From contig JACZRH010000012.1 in assembly GCA_022574815.1 (NCBI GenBank), positions 1-33,042 on the forward strand: a stretch of DNA of 33,042 nt, in the 5' to 3' direction. Below, one piece after another: positions 7,095 to 18,014 of the stretch; position 1 is the stretch's first letter; each line of letters opens with the position of its first letter. The notes under the pieces were generated by a model that searched no databases, was not told where the DNA came from, and worked only from the letters and a program-made list of their open reading frames with translations. The DNA comes from Planctomycetota bacterium (lineage in GTDB: Bacteria; Planctomycetota; Phycisphaerae; UBA1845; Fen-1342). The translations under genes were made by a program, and so were the position numbers.

Positions 7095-9098
7095 TCAGAC
7101 CTTGACAGGCGCCTGCTCGCTTTCGGAATCGAGTTGCAGCATGGTGCTCAAGTTCGTGCGCAGCATGAAGTACTGCGGATAAAAGCGGATGTAGTTTGGC
7201 AGCAAATGCCGCCAAGCGGCGGCTCCCTTAACGGTTGTCCCGATGTCCCGAATGGCGCCGTGCATGAGTTGGTTTCGGTCCTTGGCGGCCGCTTCGAGGT
7301 TCTTCTGCCAGTCAACCATGAACCCGTTGGGCTCTTCGTTCAGGAACTCCCAACAGCTAGACGGGACGTGCTCTCGCTTGCGGAGTTCGTCTATGATTCG
7401 CGGGACACTCCCGAGCATGATGTGCGCCTCGCGCTTTGCGGCACACCTGAACTCCTCCTTCGCGAACCGGAGTGCCTTTCTCACGGGGCCTAGATCGGAT
7501 CGCACCGCGCTCAACTTCGCGATGAGCTCGACAGCCGCCAATTCAGACGAGGGGATGGCTTTCGCGACGATTTCGGTTTCCTTGGCCTTGAGGATGACGA
7601 TAGCATTGAGGATCTCGGAAGCCTTGCTGATCAGCGCCTTCAAGTTTTCGTGTTGGAGGATTCCGCACTCTGTGAGAATCCAGTAGGGGAGATCTTTCGG
7701 CGTGATGTCGTCGGGAGCGAACCGGCCGAAGTGCGTTTGGAGCAAAGCGCGAAGGTCCGCTTCCAGATTCGTATAGGCCAGCATGAAGAACGACAAAACC
7801 GAATCGCTGCGCCGCTCCAGAATGTTCCGCACCACGTTCTGCACGTCGCGCACGAAGTCCCACCAGTAGTCCGGGTGGTAGGCGACCAGCTTTGGGGCGA
7901 CGTCCGATGAGCCGAGAATCGTAAGCAGATCGTCGACCGGAAGGCCCCTTTCGCGGAACTGATCGATTCCAACGACCGTTTGAATCGTCTGCAAGTGTAG
8001 CGCAACCTTATCGCGCGCTTGGCAATCACGGAGCATTCCGTCGGACGGTTGGTCGTCCGCAATGTCGCTTTCTCCAGCGCGGATCATCGTTGTGCTCTTC
8101 AATTCCCTCAAGCCGGCGTGTCCCAAGAGCATGAACAAGGCTGGCTGCATCTCATGCCAATTCCTGGTGAATCCGGTAAAGAGGCATCCTGCCCCGTTTT
8201 CGCTTTCGTAGGCATACACGGCGTAGTCTTCAAATGCGATGCCGCCCTGGAACTCGCCGCTGGAAGATATCTCGTCGCATCTGCCCATCAGGTGCCCGAA
8301 GACTTCAGATTCCATGCCAAGCCGACAACTGAAGAACACGAAAAACTCGACCATCTCCTTGTTTCGAACTCGCGCCATAGAGTCCTGATACACCGGGCTG
8401 ATCCGCCAACGGTTTCCGTCGCGAATTAGGGTCGATTCCGGCAAGATCGGGAATTCCACTTCCTGGTCGCAGGAGCGCTGAAACGGGGTGCTGAGGCGCG
8501 TCACACGAAGAACGTCGAGCGCCTCGATTTGTTCGTTTCTGATGGCCTGAACCAGGCGGTACAGATTGTCAGGCGTGTTCCAGATGCGGATCAGCAGGTC
8601 ATAGTCGCCGAAGACATCGAACAAGGATGTCCCGGCCGGGTTGGCGCCACCCGTATTGTCCTCCAATAGCCGGGCGATTCTGGCGCGTCCATCTTCAAAT
8701 CCGGCGGGGTAGCCGACTCTAATATAATAGAGCCGATATCCCAACACGATATGCACGTAAGGATGCGTGACACGCGCCGAAGTCTTGTACCAAACAGAGT
8801 CGCCGGCGATGGGCTCGTCCAGGATGATTGCAATGGTCTCCAACAGCCTCGTCTCTTCCAGCGACGACGAACGGTGCCGGGTAGCGATCTCGACAGTCGT
8901 GCGCACGCTTCGGGCGAGCTGCGTGATGGTGGATGCCCGGCCGTCGGTTGCCTGCTTCAATATGCGACTTACCGTTGTGGTTCCGAGCCCGGCGTGCCTC
9001 GCTATCTCGTTCAGGCTGAGGCCGTATTCGTCAACGAGGACCACCTCAACTCCCTTGGCCAGGCTTCTGCGATGTTCTCTTGAGATCAGTTGTAGCAT
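7095..9098 (-). CDS. HTH protein with RAM-like and C-terminal HEPN-motif regions
   Basis: A 667-aa protein I cannot place in a named family. Residues 28-49 (LSLNEIARHAGLGTTTVSRILK) form a clear helix-turn-helix. Residues about 160-202 (FGDYDLLIRIWNTPDNLYRL, ending EALDVLRVTRL) resemble the effector (RAM) domain of Lrp/AsnC regulators, and a second similar stretch lies near EMVEFFVFFSCRLG. The helical C-terminus carries RNQLMH (residues 608-613), matching the R-x4-H motif of HEPN domains, many of which are RNases or nucleotide-modifying toxins. No transmembrane segment is seen. Its ATG overlaps the 3' end of the upstream small membrane gene by 13 bases, implying coupled translation. Third codon positions look less GC-biased than in neighbouring genes, hinting at transfer. 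It could be a ligand-sensing regulator or a defence-type effector; function unknown. Confidence 0.8.
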   Translation of the reverse strand: MLQLISREHRRSLAKGVEVVLVDEYGLSLNEIARHAGLGTTTVSRILKQATDGRASTITQLARSVRTTVEIATRHRSSSLEETRLLETIAIILDEPIAGDSVWYKTSARVTHPYVHIVLGYRLYYIRVGYPAGFEDGRARIARLLEDNTGGANPAGTSLFDVFGDYDLLIRIWNTPDNLYRLVQAIRNEQIEALDVLRVTRLSTPFQRSCDQEVEFPILPESTLIRDGNRWRISPVYQDSMARVRNKEMVEFFVFFSCRLGMESEVFGHLMGRCDEISSSGEFQGGIAFEDYAVYAYESENGAGCLFTGFTRNWHEMQPALFMLLGHAGLRELKSTTMIRAGESDIADDQPSDGMLRDCQARDKVALHLQTIQTVVGIDQFRERGLPVDDLLTILGSSDVAPKLVAYHPDYWWDFVRDVQNVVRNILERRSDSVLSFFMLAYTNLEADLRALLQTHFGRFAPDDITPKDLPYWILTECGILQHENLKALISKASEILNAIVILKAKETEIVAKAIPSSELAAVELIAKLSAVRSDLGPVRKALRFAKEEFRCAAKREAHIMLGSVPRIIDELRKREHVPSSCWEFLNEEPNGFMVDWQKNLEAAAKDRNQLMHGAIRDIGTTVKGAAAWRHLLPNYIRFYPQYFMLRTNLSTMLQLDSESEQAPVKV

Positions 9099-9433
9099 GG
9101 CACTATTATTGTGAAAGGCTCCCGGGTTGTGAGGATTACCTCAACGTCACACCGGACGACCTTGCGACGATGAAGGACGTCCACACGAAACCGGCGCCCC
9201 CATTCCACCGGAGTCGAGATGTCTCCAGTCCCGTCAGTCGCGTCTCCGGTGACGGCTCTCGACGCTCGAAGCCTGAGCTTCGCGCCGATCACCGGATGTC
9301 CGTTGCCGTCGTACAGAATCCGAGCCTTTCGCACTACAACGAATGCGGCGTGCGCCAGCCGAAGTGAACTCACGAGCGCAACTGCCCCCAAGCTGCCCAC
9401 GGTGCTATATGCGACGATTTCGATCCAATCCAT
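9086..9433 (-). CDS. Small single-pass membrane protein, coupled to the HTH/HEPN gene
   Basis: A 115-aa protein with one N-terminal membrane span (about 7-28, VAYSTVGSLGAVALVSSL) and a roughly 80-residue soluble tail (ARILYDGNGHPVIGAKLRLRA onward). The tail reads like a small beta-sandwich of the carboxypeptidase-regulatory or Ig-like kind. The ATG at 9433 has GAGGG about 8 bases upstream. Its last 13 bases overlap the start of the 667-aa gene, so the two should be made together. A membrane protein paired with a HEPN-motif protein could form a sensor or an effector-anchor pair, but that is inference. No homologue is recognised. Confidence 0.65.
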   Translation of the reverse strand: MDWIEIVAYSTVGSLGAVALVSSLRLAHAAFVVVRKARILYDGNGHPVIGAKLRLRASRAVTGDATDGTGDISTPVEWGRRFRVDVLHRRKVVRCDVEVILTTREPFTIIVPCYN

Positions 9434-9470
9434 CGCCGGACCCTCGCAGTGCGCCTTCCCACACTGCTGG

Positions 9471-9498
9471 ATATTAGCACAAACGCTCGCAGAAACAA
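9471..9498 (-). promoter_or_regulatory. Putative promoter of the two-gene membrane/HTH-HEPN unit
   Basis: On the minus strand an extended -10, TGCTAATAT (plus-strand 9471-9479), lies about 38 bases before the ATG at 9433, with a weak -35 TTGTTT (plus-strand 9493-9498) 16 bases upstream. An ACGAAAA element abuts the -35 at 9500-9506. Confidence 0.45.
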
Positions 9499-9499
9499 G

Positions 9500-9602
9500 A
9501 CGAAAATAAGACGGGCAACATATTTATCGGACGTTTATGGCAATTCATGGGTTCAACGGCACGAAAACAGCACGAAAATATCGTCGAAACGATCGACGAA
9601 AA
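9500..9602 (+). repeat. Four direct ACGAAAA heptamers upstream of the HTH/HEPN operon
   Basis: Exact ACGAAAA copies occur at 9500-9506, 9561-9567, 9572-9578 and 9596-9602, with a related TCGAAAC at 9584-9590. The stretch 9434-9696 has no supportable gene and is visibly more AT-rich than its surroundings. Spacing of 11 and 24 bases between the last three is near whole helical turns, so a protein-binding array is possible. Confidence 0.5.
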
Positions 9603-9696
9603 CCACGTGCGTGCTTGGACTTGCGGTACGAATGGCGACTCGGACGCAACCACCCTTAAGCTATGGGGAATACCCTAAGTTCAAAGTGGATGATGT

Positions 9697-11757
<2,061 letters not shown>

Positions 11758-11810
11758 GCAACCTCGGTCAGACGCGGCACCCGTCCCGGAGCCGCGCGTG
11801 CGCCCCTATC

Positions 11811-12305
11811 TTACCAATCATCGTACATTCCGGCGATGATCCTCATGGCCAGTTTGTCGATCACCCGTTGCTGGGCAAATTTCTCGGACTCCCCGGCGGG
11901 CGGGAGATAGTCGACCGATTGCAGTACCGGCCGATCGAGCAGGATTTCTCCGGACCGCAAGTCCTTCCATTCCACCTGCACCGCCAGCGTCAACTGCTTG
12001 TCGCGCGGCAGGCGGGAGCGAAAGTCCGGAGCGAACGCCGCCTGACGCTCTTCCAGGATCTCGCCCTTCAATATCGTATCCGCCTTTTCCTTCGAGACCA
12101 GTCGGTAGGGCGTGTCGATCGCGATTCGTTTCTTGACGGCCTCGGTCAGCATGAACTCGAGATCGCGGCGGAATTCCTTCGAGGCGAACATTTCGACGTG
12201 AATGCTCTCAATATCGGTCCGAAAATGTTCGTTCGTGCCGTAGCCGCAGCCGGTCGTCGCCAGCAGTGCGGCGGCCAAGGCCACGATGATCGTACGTGGG
12301 CTCAA
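11811..12305 (-). CDS. lptE: LptE-like LPS-assembly lipoprotein
   Basis: A 164-aa lipoprotein expected to plug and assist the LptD translocon that inserts lipopolysaccharide into the outer membrane. Signal peptide SPRTIIVALAAALLATTGCGYG with the lipid-modified Cys at residue 20. The mature part has the LptE pattern: ESIHVEMFASKEFRRDLEFM, then LTEAVKKRI, TPYRLVSKEKADTILKGEI, and a C-terminal helix with QRVIDKLAMRI. The start is a TTG whose TGA overlap (TTGA, 12302-12305) joins it to the stop of the BamD-like gene, which predicts translational coupling. LptE sequences diverge strongly, so the symbol rests on pattern and context. Confidence 0.78.
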   Translation of the reverse strand: MSPRTIIVALAAALLATTGCGYGTNEHFRTDIESIHVEMFASKEFRRDLEFMLTEAVKKRIAIDTPYRLVSKEKADTILKGEILEERQAAFAPDFRSRLPRDKQLTLAVQVEWKDLRSGEILLDRPVLQSVDYLPPAGESEKFAQQRVIDKLAMRIIAGMYDDW

Positions 12306-13306
12306 CCCCGGCCCTCCTCGTTGTTGAGTTCGATGCCCAGGGCCCGCATGCGGCCGCGGGCCTCGTTGGCCGCCAGCGAATCGGGCCAGTCCCGCAGAAC
12401 GAGACGATAGTAGAACTCGGCCGCACCCGACTGCCGCGTCCGTTCATACCACTTTGCGATCTCGAGATCCTTGTCAGCCCGCTGTTGGCGGATGCCTTCG
12501 AGCCGGACGCCGACCGCTTCGGCGCGGGCGTATTCCGGATACGCGGATTGCAATTGCTGGTAGCGGACCTCGGCGTCGACGAGCGGGCGGTCGTCGAAGA
12601 GGATCCCCGGGAACGCCGAGCCCGCCGACTCGGCCGCGCGGAGCATCGCCAGCCGCACGTAGCGGCCATTGGGATATTCCCGCGCCAAGCCGACGTATTC
12701 GTCCTGGGCCTCAAAAAAGTCGCCGCGGGCGTAGAAGTAGTCGGCTTTCAAACGCCGCGCGACCTCGCCCAGACGTGTGCCGGGCGCGCGTTCCCAGACG
12801 CGGTCAAGAATGTCGATGCCCTCTTCGTAGGCCGGAAAGCGAAAGATTCGCCAGACGATGCGCTTTTGGCCCGAGAGAAACGCGCGGGCCACTTCGATCT
12901 CGCGCAGCAGGGCCTTTTGAAAGAGCTCGCCGGCGGCGTTCTCGACGACGAGCTCATACTGCTCGAAAGCGCGGTAGAAGTTCTTGCGTTCGAAGTACGC
13001 CTCACCGAGCAGGAACACGCCCTCGAAGTAGCGCTCGTGCTCGGGATTTCTCTTGACCCATTTCTTCAGCCGCCGGCGGGCCGACTTGGACTCGCCACGG
13101 GCCAAGGCGGAGCGCCCCGCCTCCAGTTCGCCGCCGGGCGTCGCGGGCTCGGGCGGGGCTTCGTCGATCCACTCGTCGGAATTCGGGTCGAGCACCTGCC
13201 GCTCGCGGTATTGCTCGTCTTGCGCCGTTGCCGGCGAAAGCACAGCGGCGGCGCAGAGCAGAACCAGCGGGTGCGCCCATTTCGTGACGTGATCGCGAAC
13301 ACTCAT
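12302..13306 (-). CDS. BamD/YfiO-like TPR outer-membrane assembly protein
   Basis: A 334-aa secreted tetratricopeptide protein. The ATG at 13306 gives a signal peptide (MSVRDHVTKWAHPLVLLCAAAVLSPATA) but no lipobox Cys, unlike classical BamD. Seen: an acidic linker, then helix pairs ARRRLKKWVKRNPEHERY, LLGEAYFERKNFYRAFEQYE, LKADYFYARGDFFEAQDEY and EFYYRLVLRDWPDSLAANEA, the spacing typical of BamD TPRs. In other bacteria BamD supports beta-barrel insertion with BamA. Here it is followed at a 4-base overlap by the lptE-like gene and then ftsH, which fits an envelope-biogenesis operon. It could instead be a general TPR scaffold. Confidence 0.72.
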   Translation of the reverse strand: MSVRDHVTKWAHPLVLLCAAAVLSPATAQDEQYRERQVLDPNSDEWIDEAPPEPATPGGELEAGRSALARGESKSARRRLKKWVKRNPEHERYFEGVFLLGEAYFERKNFYRAFEQYELVVENAAGELFQKALLREIEVARAFLSGQKRIVWRIFRFPAYEEGIDILDRVWERAPGTRLGEVARRLKADYFYARGDFFEAQDEYVGLAREYPNGRYVRLAMLRAAESAGSAFPGILFDDRPLVDAEVRYQQLQSAYPEYARAEAVGVRLEGIRQQRADKDLEIAKWYERTRQSGAAEFYYRLVLRDWPDSLAANEARGRMRALGIELNNEEGRG

Positions 13307-13392
13307 CGTACGAGGATTATAGGCCGTTCTCGGCGGCGCGACAAACGGCGTGCGCTGAAACCACGTCACGCTGGATGGCGGGCTGCGGGGGA

Positions 13393-14406
13393 TCACTTGG
13401 CGCGCGATTCGCCGACCTCCATCTGCCAGCAGGCACAAGTGTGGCCGGGCGTGACGTCGAGCAGCTCCGGCTGGCGCTCGCGGCAGGTCGGATCCTCGCG
13501 GCCGAGGTCGCAGCGCGGGTGAAACGCACAACCGTGCGGGCGCGTGGCCAGGCGCGGCACCTCGCCGGGGATGGTTTCGAGCCTGCGCGTCCGGCCGGAA
13601 GACCGTTCGGCGCCGCTCAAGCGCGGCACGCAGCGCAGCAGGCGTTGCGTGTACGGATGCCGTGGATCGCGGAACAGCCGCTCGGCCGGCGCGCGTTCCA
13701 CGATTCGGCCGGCGTACATTACGCAGACCACGGCGGCCATGCGGGCCACGACGCCGAAATCGTGTGTGACCAGCAGGATCGACAGGCCGTTTTCGTTCTG
13801 AATCCGGTTCAACAGGTCGAGCACTTGCGACTGAACGGTCACGTCGAGCGCCGTGGTGGGCTCGTCGGCGATAAGCAGGTCGGGGTCTCCGGCGAGCGCC
13901 ATCGCGATCATCACGCGCTGCCGCATGCCGCCCGACAGGCGATGGGGATACTCGTGGTAGCGGGCTTCGGGCGCGGGAATGCCGACCTTGTGCAACAACT
14001 CGACGGCGCGGGCCCGGGCGGATCGCGCACGACCGGGAGCCGGCCTGCCCGCGTGCAGGCGAACGGCTTCGACGATTTGCGCGCCGACCGTCTTGACGGG
14101 ATTGAGGCTGCTCATCGGCTCCTGAAAAATCATCGCGATCCGCCCGCCTCGGACGGAGCGCATCGCCCGCGAATCGAGCGTGGTCAGGTCCTTTCCATCC
14201 AAGAGGATTCGGCCCGCGACGATGCGGCCGGGCGCCGGCACCAGCCTCAAAATGGCGAGCGCGGTGACGGTTTTTCCGCAGCCGGACTCGCCGACCAGCG
14301 CGACGGTTTTTCCGCGCGGGATCTCCAGCGAAACGCCGTCGACCGCCGGCAGCACGCCTGCAAGCGTTCGGAAGTGTACCTGCAAGTTCTCAATGCGAAG
14401 CAGCAT
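13393..14406 (-). CDS. Oligopeptide/dipeptide-type ABC transporter ATP-binding protein
   Basis: A 337-aa ATPase of the OppD/DppD group that powers uptake of peptides or related solutes. Seen: Walker A GESGCGKT (about 38-45), Q-loop [12 protein letters not shown], signature LSGGMRQR, Walker [14 protein letters not shown]-loop LVTHDFG, and the C-terminal oligopeptide-transporter extension with the [16 protein letters not shown] and GCAFHPRC motifs, whose cysteines resemble the iron-sulphur-type cluster seen in some members. The ATG at 14406 replaces a long upstream antisense extension. It begins 11 bases after the DUF1028-dockerin gene stop. No permease or solute-binding gene is present in the window, so it may act with permeases elsewhere. 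Confidence 0.93.
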   Translation of the reverse strand: MLLRIENLQVHFRTLAGVLPAVDGVSLEIPRGKTVALVGESGCGKTVTALAILRLVPAPGRIVAGRILLDGKDLTTLDSRAMRSVRGGRIAMIFQEPMSSLNPVKTVGAQIVEAVRLHAGRPAPGRARSARARAVELLHKVGIPAPEARYHEYPHRLSGGMRQRVMIAMALAGDPDLLIADEPTTALDVTVQSQVLDLLNRIQNENGLSILLVTHDFGVVARMAAVVCVMYAGRIVERAPAERLFRDPRHPYTQRLLRCVPRLSGAERSSGRTRRLETIPGEVPRLATRPHGCAFHPRCDLGREDPTCRERQPELLDVTPGHTCACWQMEVGESRAK

Positions 14407-14417
14407 CGCGGCGCGTG

Positions 14418-15752
14418 CTATCCGCCGAGCAGCAGAAAGAACGGATCGATGTCGGCTGCGTCGAATCGGCCGTCGTGGTTGATGTCGCCCACCAAACGGA
14501 AGGCCACGTCCGGAAAGCGTGCCTGGTAGAGCACGGGGTCGCCCAGCGCCAGAAAGAGCGGGTCGATGTCGCCCCCGTCCAAGCGGCCGTCGCCATTCAG
14601 GTCTCCGAAATTGTGGTGAACGAGCAGCTTCCCATCGGGTGTCAGAATGGTCGTTCCGCCGGTGTGTTGCACGAGTACGACAATGTTGTCCTGTCCGGTC
14701 GTCGTGCCGGCCGTGAGCACGGCCCGGAAATTCCCGTTGCCGAGGTTCTCGACGGGGCCGATGGTCGATGATCCGGCGCTGCCCTCCCAATCGTGGGCGG
14801 CGCCGACCATCTGAATTCCGGACGCCGGCAGACCCTGCCAATCACGCACTTCGATACTCAATGTGGCGGTCGACGTGCCGTCGGCCGGCAGCGCGGCGGG
14901 AGTGACGGTAATCCGCGAGGCGGAGGCGTCCGGGACGCCGATCAGACCGGTGCGCCAGACATCAAACTGCTCGCGCAGTTGAATGACCGGATCGCGATCG
15001 TCTCCGTTGGGCGACAAGATGTTGAAGTTCATGAAGTACACCCCGGTGGCGCAGCCGAAGCGCCGCACGCAGGCCCCGTCGATGTCCCCGCGTCGCGCGT
15101 CGATCATAAACCCGATGTGCGCGGCCTTGCTGAATTTCGGCGGCGGGGAACCACAGCCGGTCGGGTCTGGGCCGGGGCACGAGCAGCGGCCGTCGCCGCC
15201 CATGGCGCGGGCGGCTTCCATTGCGGCCATGAGCTTTTCGGGTATGCCGCCGGGCGTGTTGCGCAGGGCCGCCTCGGCCTGGTCGAGCACGGGTTGCCCG
15301 GTGAGCACGTTGCCCTGAATGGCGTAGGCGATGGAGCCGATGCGGCCGGTCAGGCCGTTGGCGTAGGCGCCGTTCTCCGAACCCGAAAACGTCGCGGCGC
15401 GCCCCAGCACGTCGACGATGCCGTACTGACGCGTTTGATGCGCGGGATCCCGCACGGCGAGCTCTTTGAGGATCGCGGCTGGGTCGGTTCCGTTGGCGAG
15501 CTCATCCCAGATGAACATTCGATTCTGTGCCGACGGGTCGATAAACGACTGCGCAGCCGCGGCGCCGACGCGAACGCGGAGCACGGGGACCCCCCGCTGC
15601 AGATCGAAGAATTGCAGGCACGTAGCCGATCCGATCGCGATTTCCTGGTTTTCCGTGTCGACCAGGATGATGGACCAGGTGGCTCGGGCGCTGGCCGCGC
15701 CGCACAGCGACAAGGCAATCAAACCCACGATGCGGCCCGCATTCGTTCGCAT
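14418..15752 (-). CDS. Secreted DUF1028 protein with Big-like and dockerin-type C-terminus
   Basis: A 444-aa exported protein. Signal peptide MRTNAGRIVGLIALSLCGAASARA, then a DUF1028 (Ntn-hydrolase-like) domain starting TWSIILVDTENQEIAIGSATC, with GNVLTGQPVLDQAEAAL inside. An Ig-like/invasin-like segment follows (about 280-370, ITVTPAALPADGTSTATLSI). The last 63 residues hold two dockerin-type EF-hand repeats, DLNGDGRLDGGDID and DINHDGRFDAADID, ending in FFLLLGG. Such tails are common in Planctomycetota and may anchor or cluster secreted proteins through calcium binding. GGAGC lies 6 bases before the ATG. The enzymatic role of DUF1028 is not established. Confidence 0.88.
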   Translation of the reverse strand: MRTNAGRIVGLIALSLCGAASARATWSIILVDTENQEIAIGSATCLQFFDLQRGVPVLRVRVGAAAAQSFIDPSAQNRMFIWDELANGTDPAAILKELAVRDPAHQTRQYGIVDVLGRAATFSGSENGAYANGLTGRIGSIAYAIQGNVLTGQPVLDQAEAALRNTPGGIPEKLMAAMEAARAMGGDGRCSCPGPDPTGCGSPPPKFSKAAHIGFMIDARRGDIDGACVRRFGCATGVYFMNFNILSPNGDDRDPVIQLREQFDVWRTGLIGVPDASASRITVTPAALPADGTSTATLSIEVRDWQGLPASGIQMVGAAHDWEGSAGSSTIGPVENLGNGNFRAVLTAGTTTGQDNIVVLVQHTGGTTILTPDGKLLVHHNFGDLNGDGRLDGGDIDPLFLALGDPVLYQARFPDVAFRLVGDINHDGRFDAADIDPFFLLLGG

Positions 15753-16002
15753 ATGTTGCTCCGCGTTTTGTCAACCTTGCCGCGCCGGTAGTGGGTCGCA
15801 GCCTCGGGCGGCGCCGTCGGCCCGCCTGTTTCAGTATACCGGTCCGGGCGCGCCGCCCCAATCCAAGAATGCCTGCCGCGCGGAACGTTGCTGCGATCTG
15901 GTCACGAGCGGACGACGGAAACGCGGGCCGGCGGCGCTACGCGAACCGAAGAACCACCACAATTTCCGACAGCGCCGCGACACTCCAATCTTGGGGGCCG
16001 CT

Positions 16003-16008
16003 TATAAT
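16003..16008 (+). promoter_or_regulatory. Putative -10 box of the sppA promoter
   Basis: A perfect TATAAT lies about 115 bases before the sppA start. No good -35 is seen at 16-18 bases. The 371-base gap 15753-16123 separates divergent genes and shows no other feature I can support. Confidence 0.4.
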
Positions 16009-16123
16009 ACCCGCGTGAACGTGACGGAAATATACTGCCGCCAAGAGTGAACTCGTGACAGAGACACGGCAACGAGATCCGAGCGCCACGCACAGGACAA
16101 CCCTTTGCAACTGGAGTAGGCCC

Positions 16124-17962
16124 ATGAATCGCAAGAACCGACCCATCCTCTGTTGCACCGCGATCGTATTCGTCGTCGCTCTGCTCGTCACTGATCGAGC
16201 CGATGCGTCCAAGAAGCTTTTGCGGCTGCGCCTCGACGGGCCCGTGCTCGAAGCACCCGCAGACGACATGGATCTCTCCGTCATCTTCGGCGGACAGAAG
16301 GCCAAGACCCTGCGGCAGTGGATCAACATGATCGACAAGGCCGCCGGCGACCGCGACATTCACGGCATCGTCATGCTGGTCGAAAACCCCGGGCTCGGCC
16401 TGTCGCAAGTCGAGGAATTCACTCGGGCGCTCAAGCGTTTCCAGAAAACCGGCAAGAAGGTGTACTGCTACATCGACTACGCCGGCAACGTCTCGTACGC
16501 TCTCGCGGCCGCCGCCGACCACATCACGCTCGCACAGTACAGCGGGCTCGAGATTCTCGGGCTGCACGCCGAGCTGTCGTATTTCAAGGGCCTGTTCGAG
16601 AAGATCGGCGTCGAGGCGGACATGATGCACTGCGGGGACTACAAGAGCGCGCTCGAGCCGTTCACCCGCACCGAACCGAGCAAGGAAGCCGCCGAACAGA
16701 TCAACTGGCTGCTCGACGGGCTGTTCGGCCGCTGGCAGCAGCTCATCGCCGACGGGCGCGGGCTGTCGCCGGCGGACGTCAAAGCGGCCATCGACGCGGC
16801 CCCGCTCAACGCCGAAACGGCGGAGAAGCGCCGGCTCGTGGATGCGGTCGCGTCGTTCGCCGACTTCAAGCAAATGATCAAGAAGGAGTACGGCCAGGAC
16901 GTCGAGGTCGTTAAGAAATACCCGAAGGACAAGGATTTCTCGCTCAAATTCGACAACCCCTTCGCGCTGATCGAGACCATCAGCAAACTCTTCGAGAAAA
17001 CCACCGAAACCGCCAAGCCCGGCATCGGCCTGATCTACATCGAAGGCGCGATCGTGACCGGCCCGAGCGGCAAGGGAATGCTGGCCGGATCGACCGTCGG
17101 CAGCACGACCATTCGGGCCGCCTTCGAGAAGGCCCGCCAGGACGAGAACATCAAGGCCGTCGTGGTCCGAGTGAATTCTCCCGGCGGGTCGGCGCTCGCC
17201 AGCGACATCATATGGGTCGCCGAAACGCGCTGCGCCAAGGTCAAGCCGCTGGTGGTCAGCATGGGAAACGTGGCCGGCAGCGGCGGGTATTACGTCGCGA
17301 TCCCCGGTGACATGATCTTCGCCGAGGAATCGACCATCACGGGTTCCATCGGCGTCGTCGGCGGCAAGTTCGTCACCAAGGGGCTCTTCGAGGACAAGCT
17401 CGGCATCACGACCACCGAGTTCGACCGCGGCAAGAACGCCGGCCTCATGAGCATGAACCGCCGTTGGAATGACAGCGAGCGCGAGCACATCCGCACGCTG
17501 CTCTACGAGGTCTATGATCAATTCAAGGGGCGTGTGATCGAATCACGCGGCGACCGGATCAAAGGCGACCTCGAGCCGCTCGCCGGAGGCCGCGTCTATA
17601 CGGGGCGCCAGGCGTTGGAGCACGGCTTGGTCGACCGCATCGGCGGCCTGTACGAGGCGCTCGAATACGCCGCCGAGAAGGCGGACCTCGACGACTACGA
17701 GGTCTACGTCCTGCCGAAGAAGAAGGGCTTTGAGGATATCCTCATGACCCTGCTCGGCGAGGAGACGGAAGACGAATGGGAGATCGGCTTGCCGAGCGGG
17801 CCGACGATGCTGAACGATCCGTTCCTCCGGGCGCTGCTGCCGATACTCGAACAGCTCGACCCCCAGCGCCTGCGGAGCATCGTCAACGGCCTGCGCAACA
17901 TCATGATTCTGAACCGCGAGCACGTCGGCGTGTTCATGCCGTTTGAGATGAGGGTGCGCTAG
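16124..17962 (+). CDS. sppA: Signal peptide peptidase SppA, 67-kDa type
   Basis: Membrane-bound serine protease that cleaves leftover signal peptides. The 612-aa double-domain form is present. A membrane anchor at about 7-23 (PILCCTAIVFVVALLV) is followed by the N-terminal S49 domain with the general-base Lys174 in GDYKSALEPF, and the C-terminal S49 domain with NSPGGSALASD and the nucleophile Ser386 in MGNVAGSGGYYVA. TITGSIGVVGGKFVTKGLF is also typical. Both catalytic residues are in place, as in the two-domain enterobacterial enzyme. The ATG at 16124 is favoured by GGAG 12 bases before and by the signal-anchor directly after it. It converges with the zinc-ribbon gene. Confidence 0.95.
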   Translation: MNRKNRPILCCTAIVFVVALLVTDRADASKKLLRLRLDGPVLEAPADDMDLSVIFGGQKAKTLRQWINMIDKAAGDRDIHGIVMLVENPGLGLSQVEEFTRALKRFQKTGKKVYCYIDYAGNVSYALAAAADHITLAQYSGLEILGLHAELSYFKGLFEKIGVEADMMHCGDYKSALEPFTRTEPSKEAAEQINWLLDGLFGRWQQLIADGRGLSPADVKAAIDAAPLNAETAEKRRLVDAVASFADFKQMIKKEYGQDVEVVKKYPKDKDFSLKFDNPFALIETISKLFEKTTETAKPGIGLIYIEGAIVTGPSGKGMLAGSTVGSTTIRAAFEKARQDENIKAVVVRVNSPGGSALASDIIWVAETRCAKVKPLVVSMGNVAGSGGYYVAIPGDMIFAEESTITGSIGVVGGKFVTKGLFEDKLGITTTEFDRGKNAGLMSMNRRWNDSEREHIRTLLYEVYDQFKGRVIESRGDRIKGDLEPLAGGRVYTGRQALEHGLVDRIGGLYEALEYAAEKADLDDYEVYVLPKKKGFEDILMTLLGEETEDEWEIGLPSGPTMLNDPFLRALLPILEQLDPQRLRSIVNGLRNIMILNREHVGVFMPFEMRVR

Positions 17963-18014
17963 GCACGGCTTCGAGCCCCGCACGCCAGCGCGGCGGCTCG
18001 TGACAGCCCCGCGC

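Noticed and set aside
5802-7493. 563-aa plus-strand ORF across manC and the HTH/HEPN gene
   Set aside because: Antisense shadow spanning two real genes and an intergenic gap; composition typical of reverse-strand reading.
12296-13522. 408-aa plus-strand ORF opposite the BamD-like gene
   Set aside because: Antisense of a TPR protein with signal peptide and operon coupling; no domain seen.
15902-17521. Long 539-aa minus-strand ORF opposite sppA
   Set aside because: It is the exact antisense of a clearly assigned SppA with intact active site; long antisense ORFs are expected in GC-rich genes.
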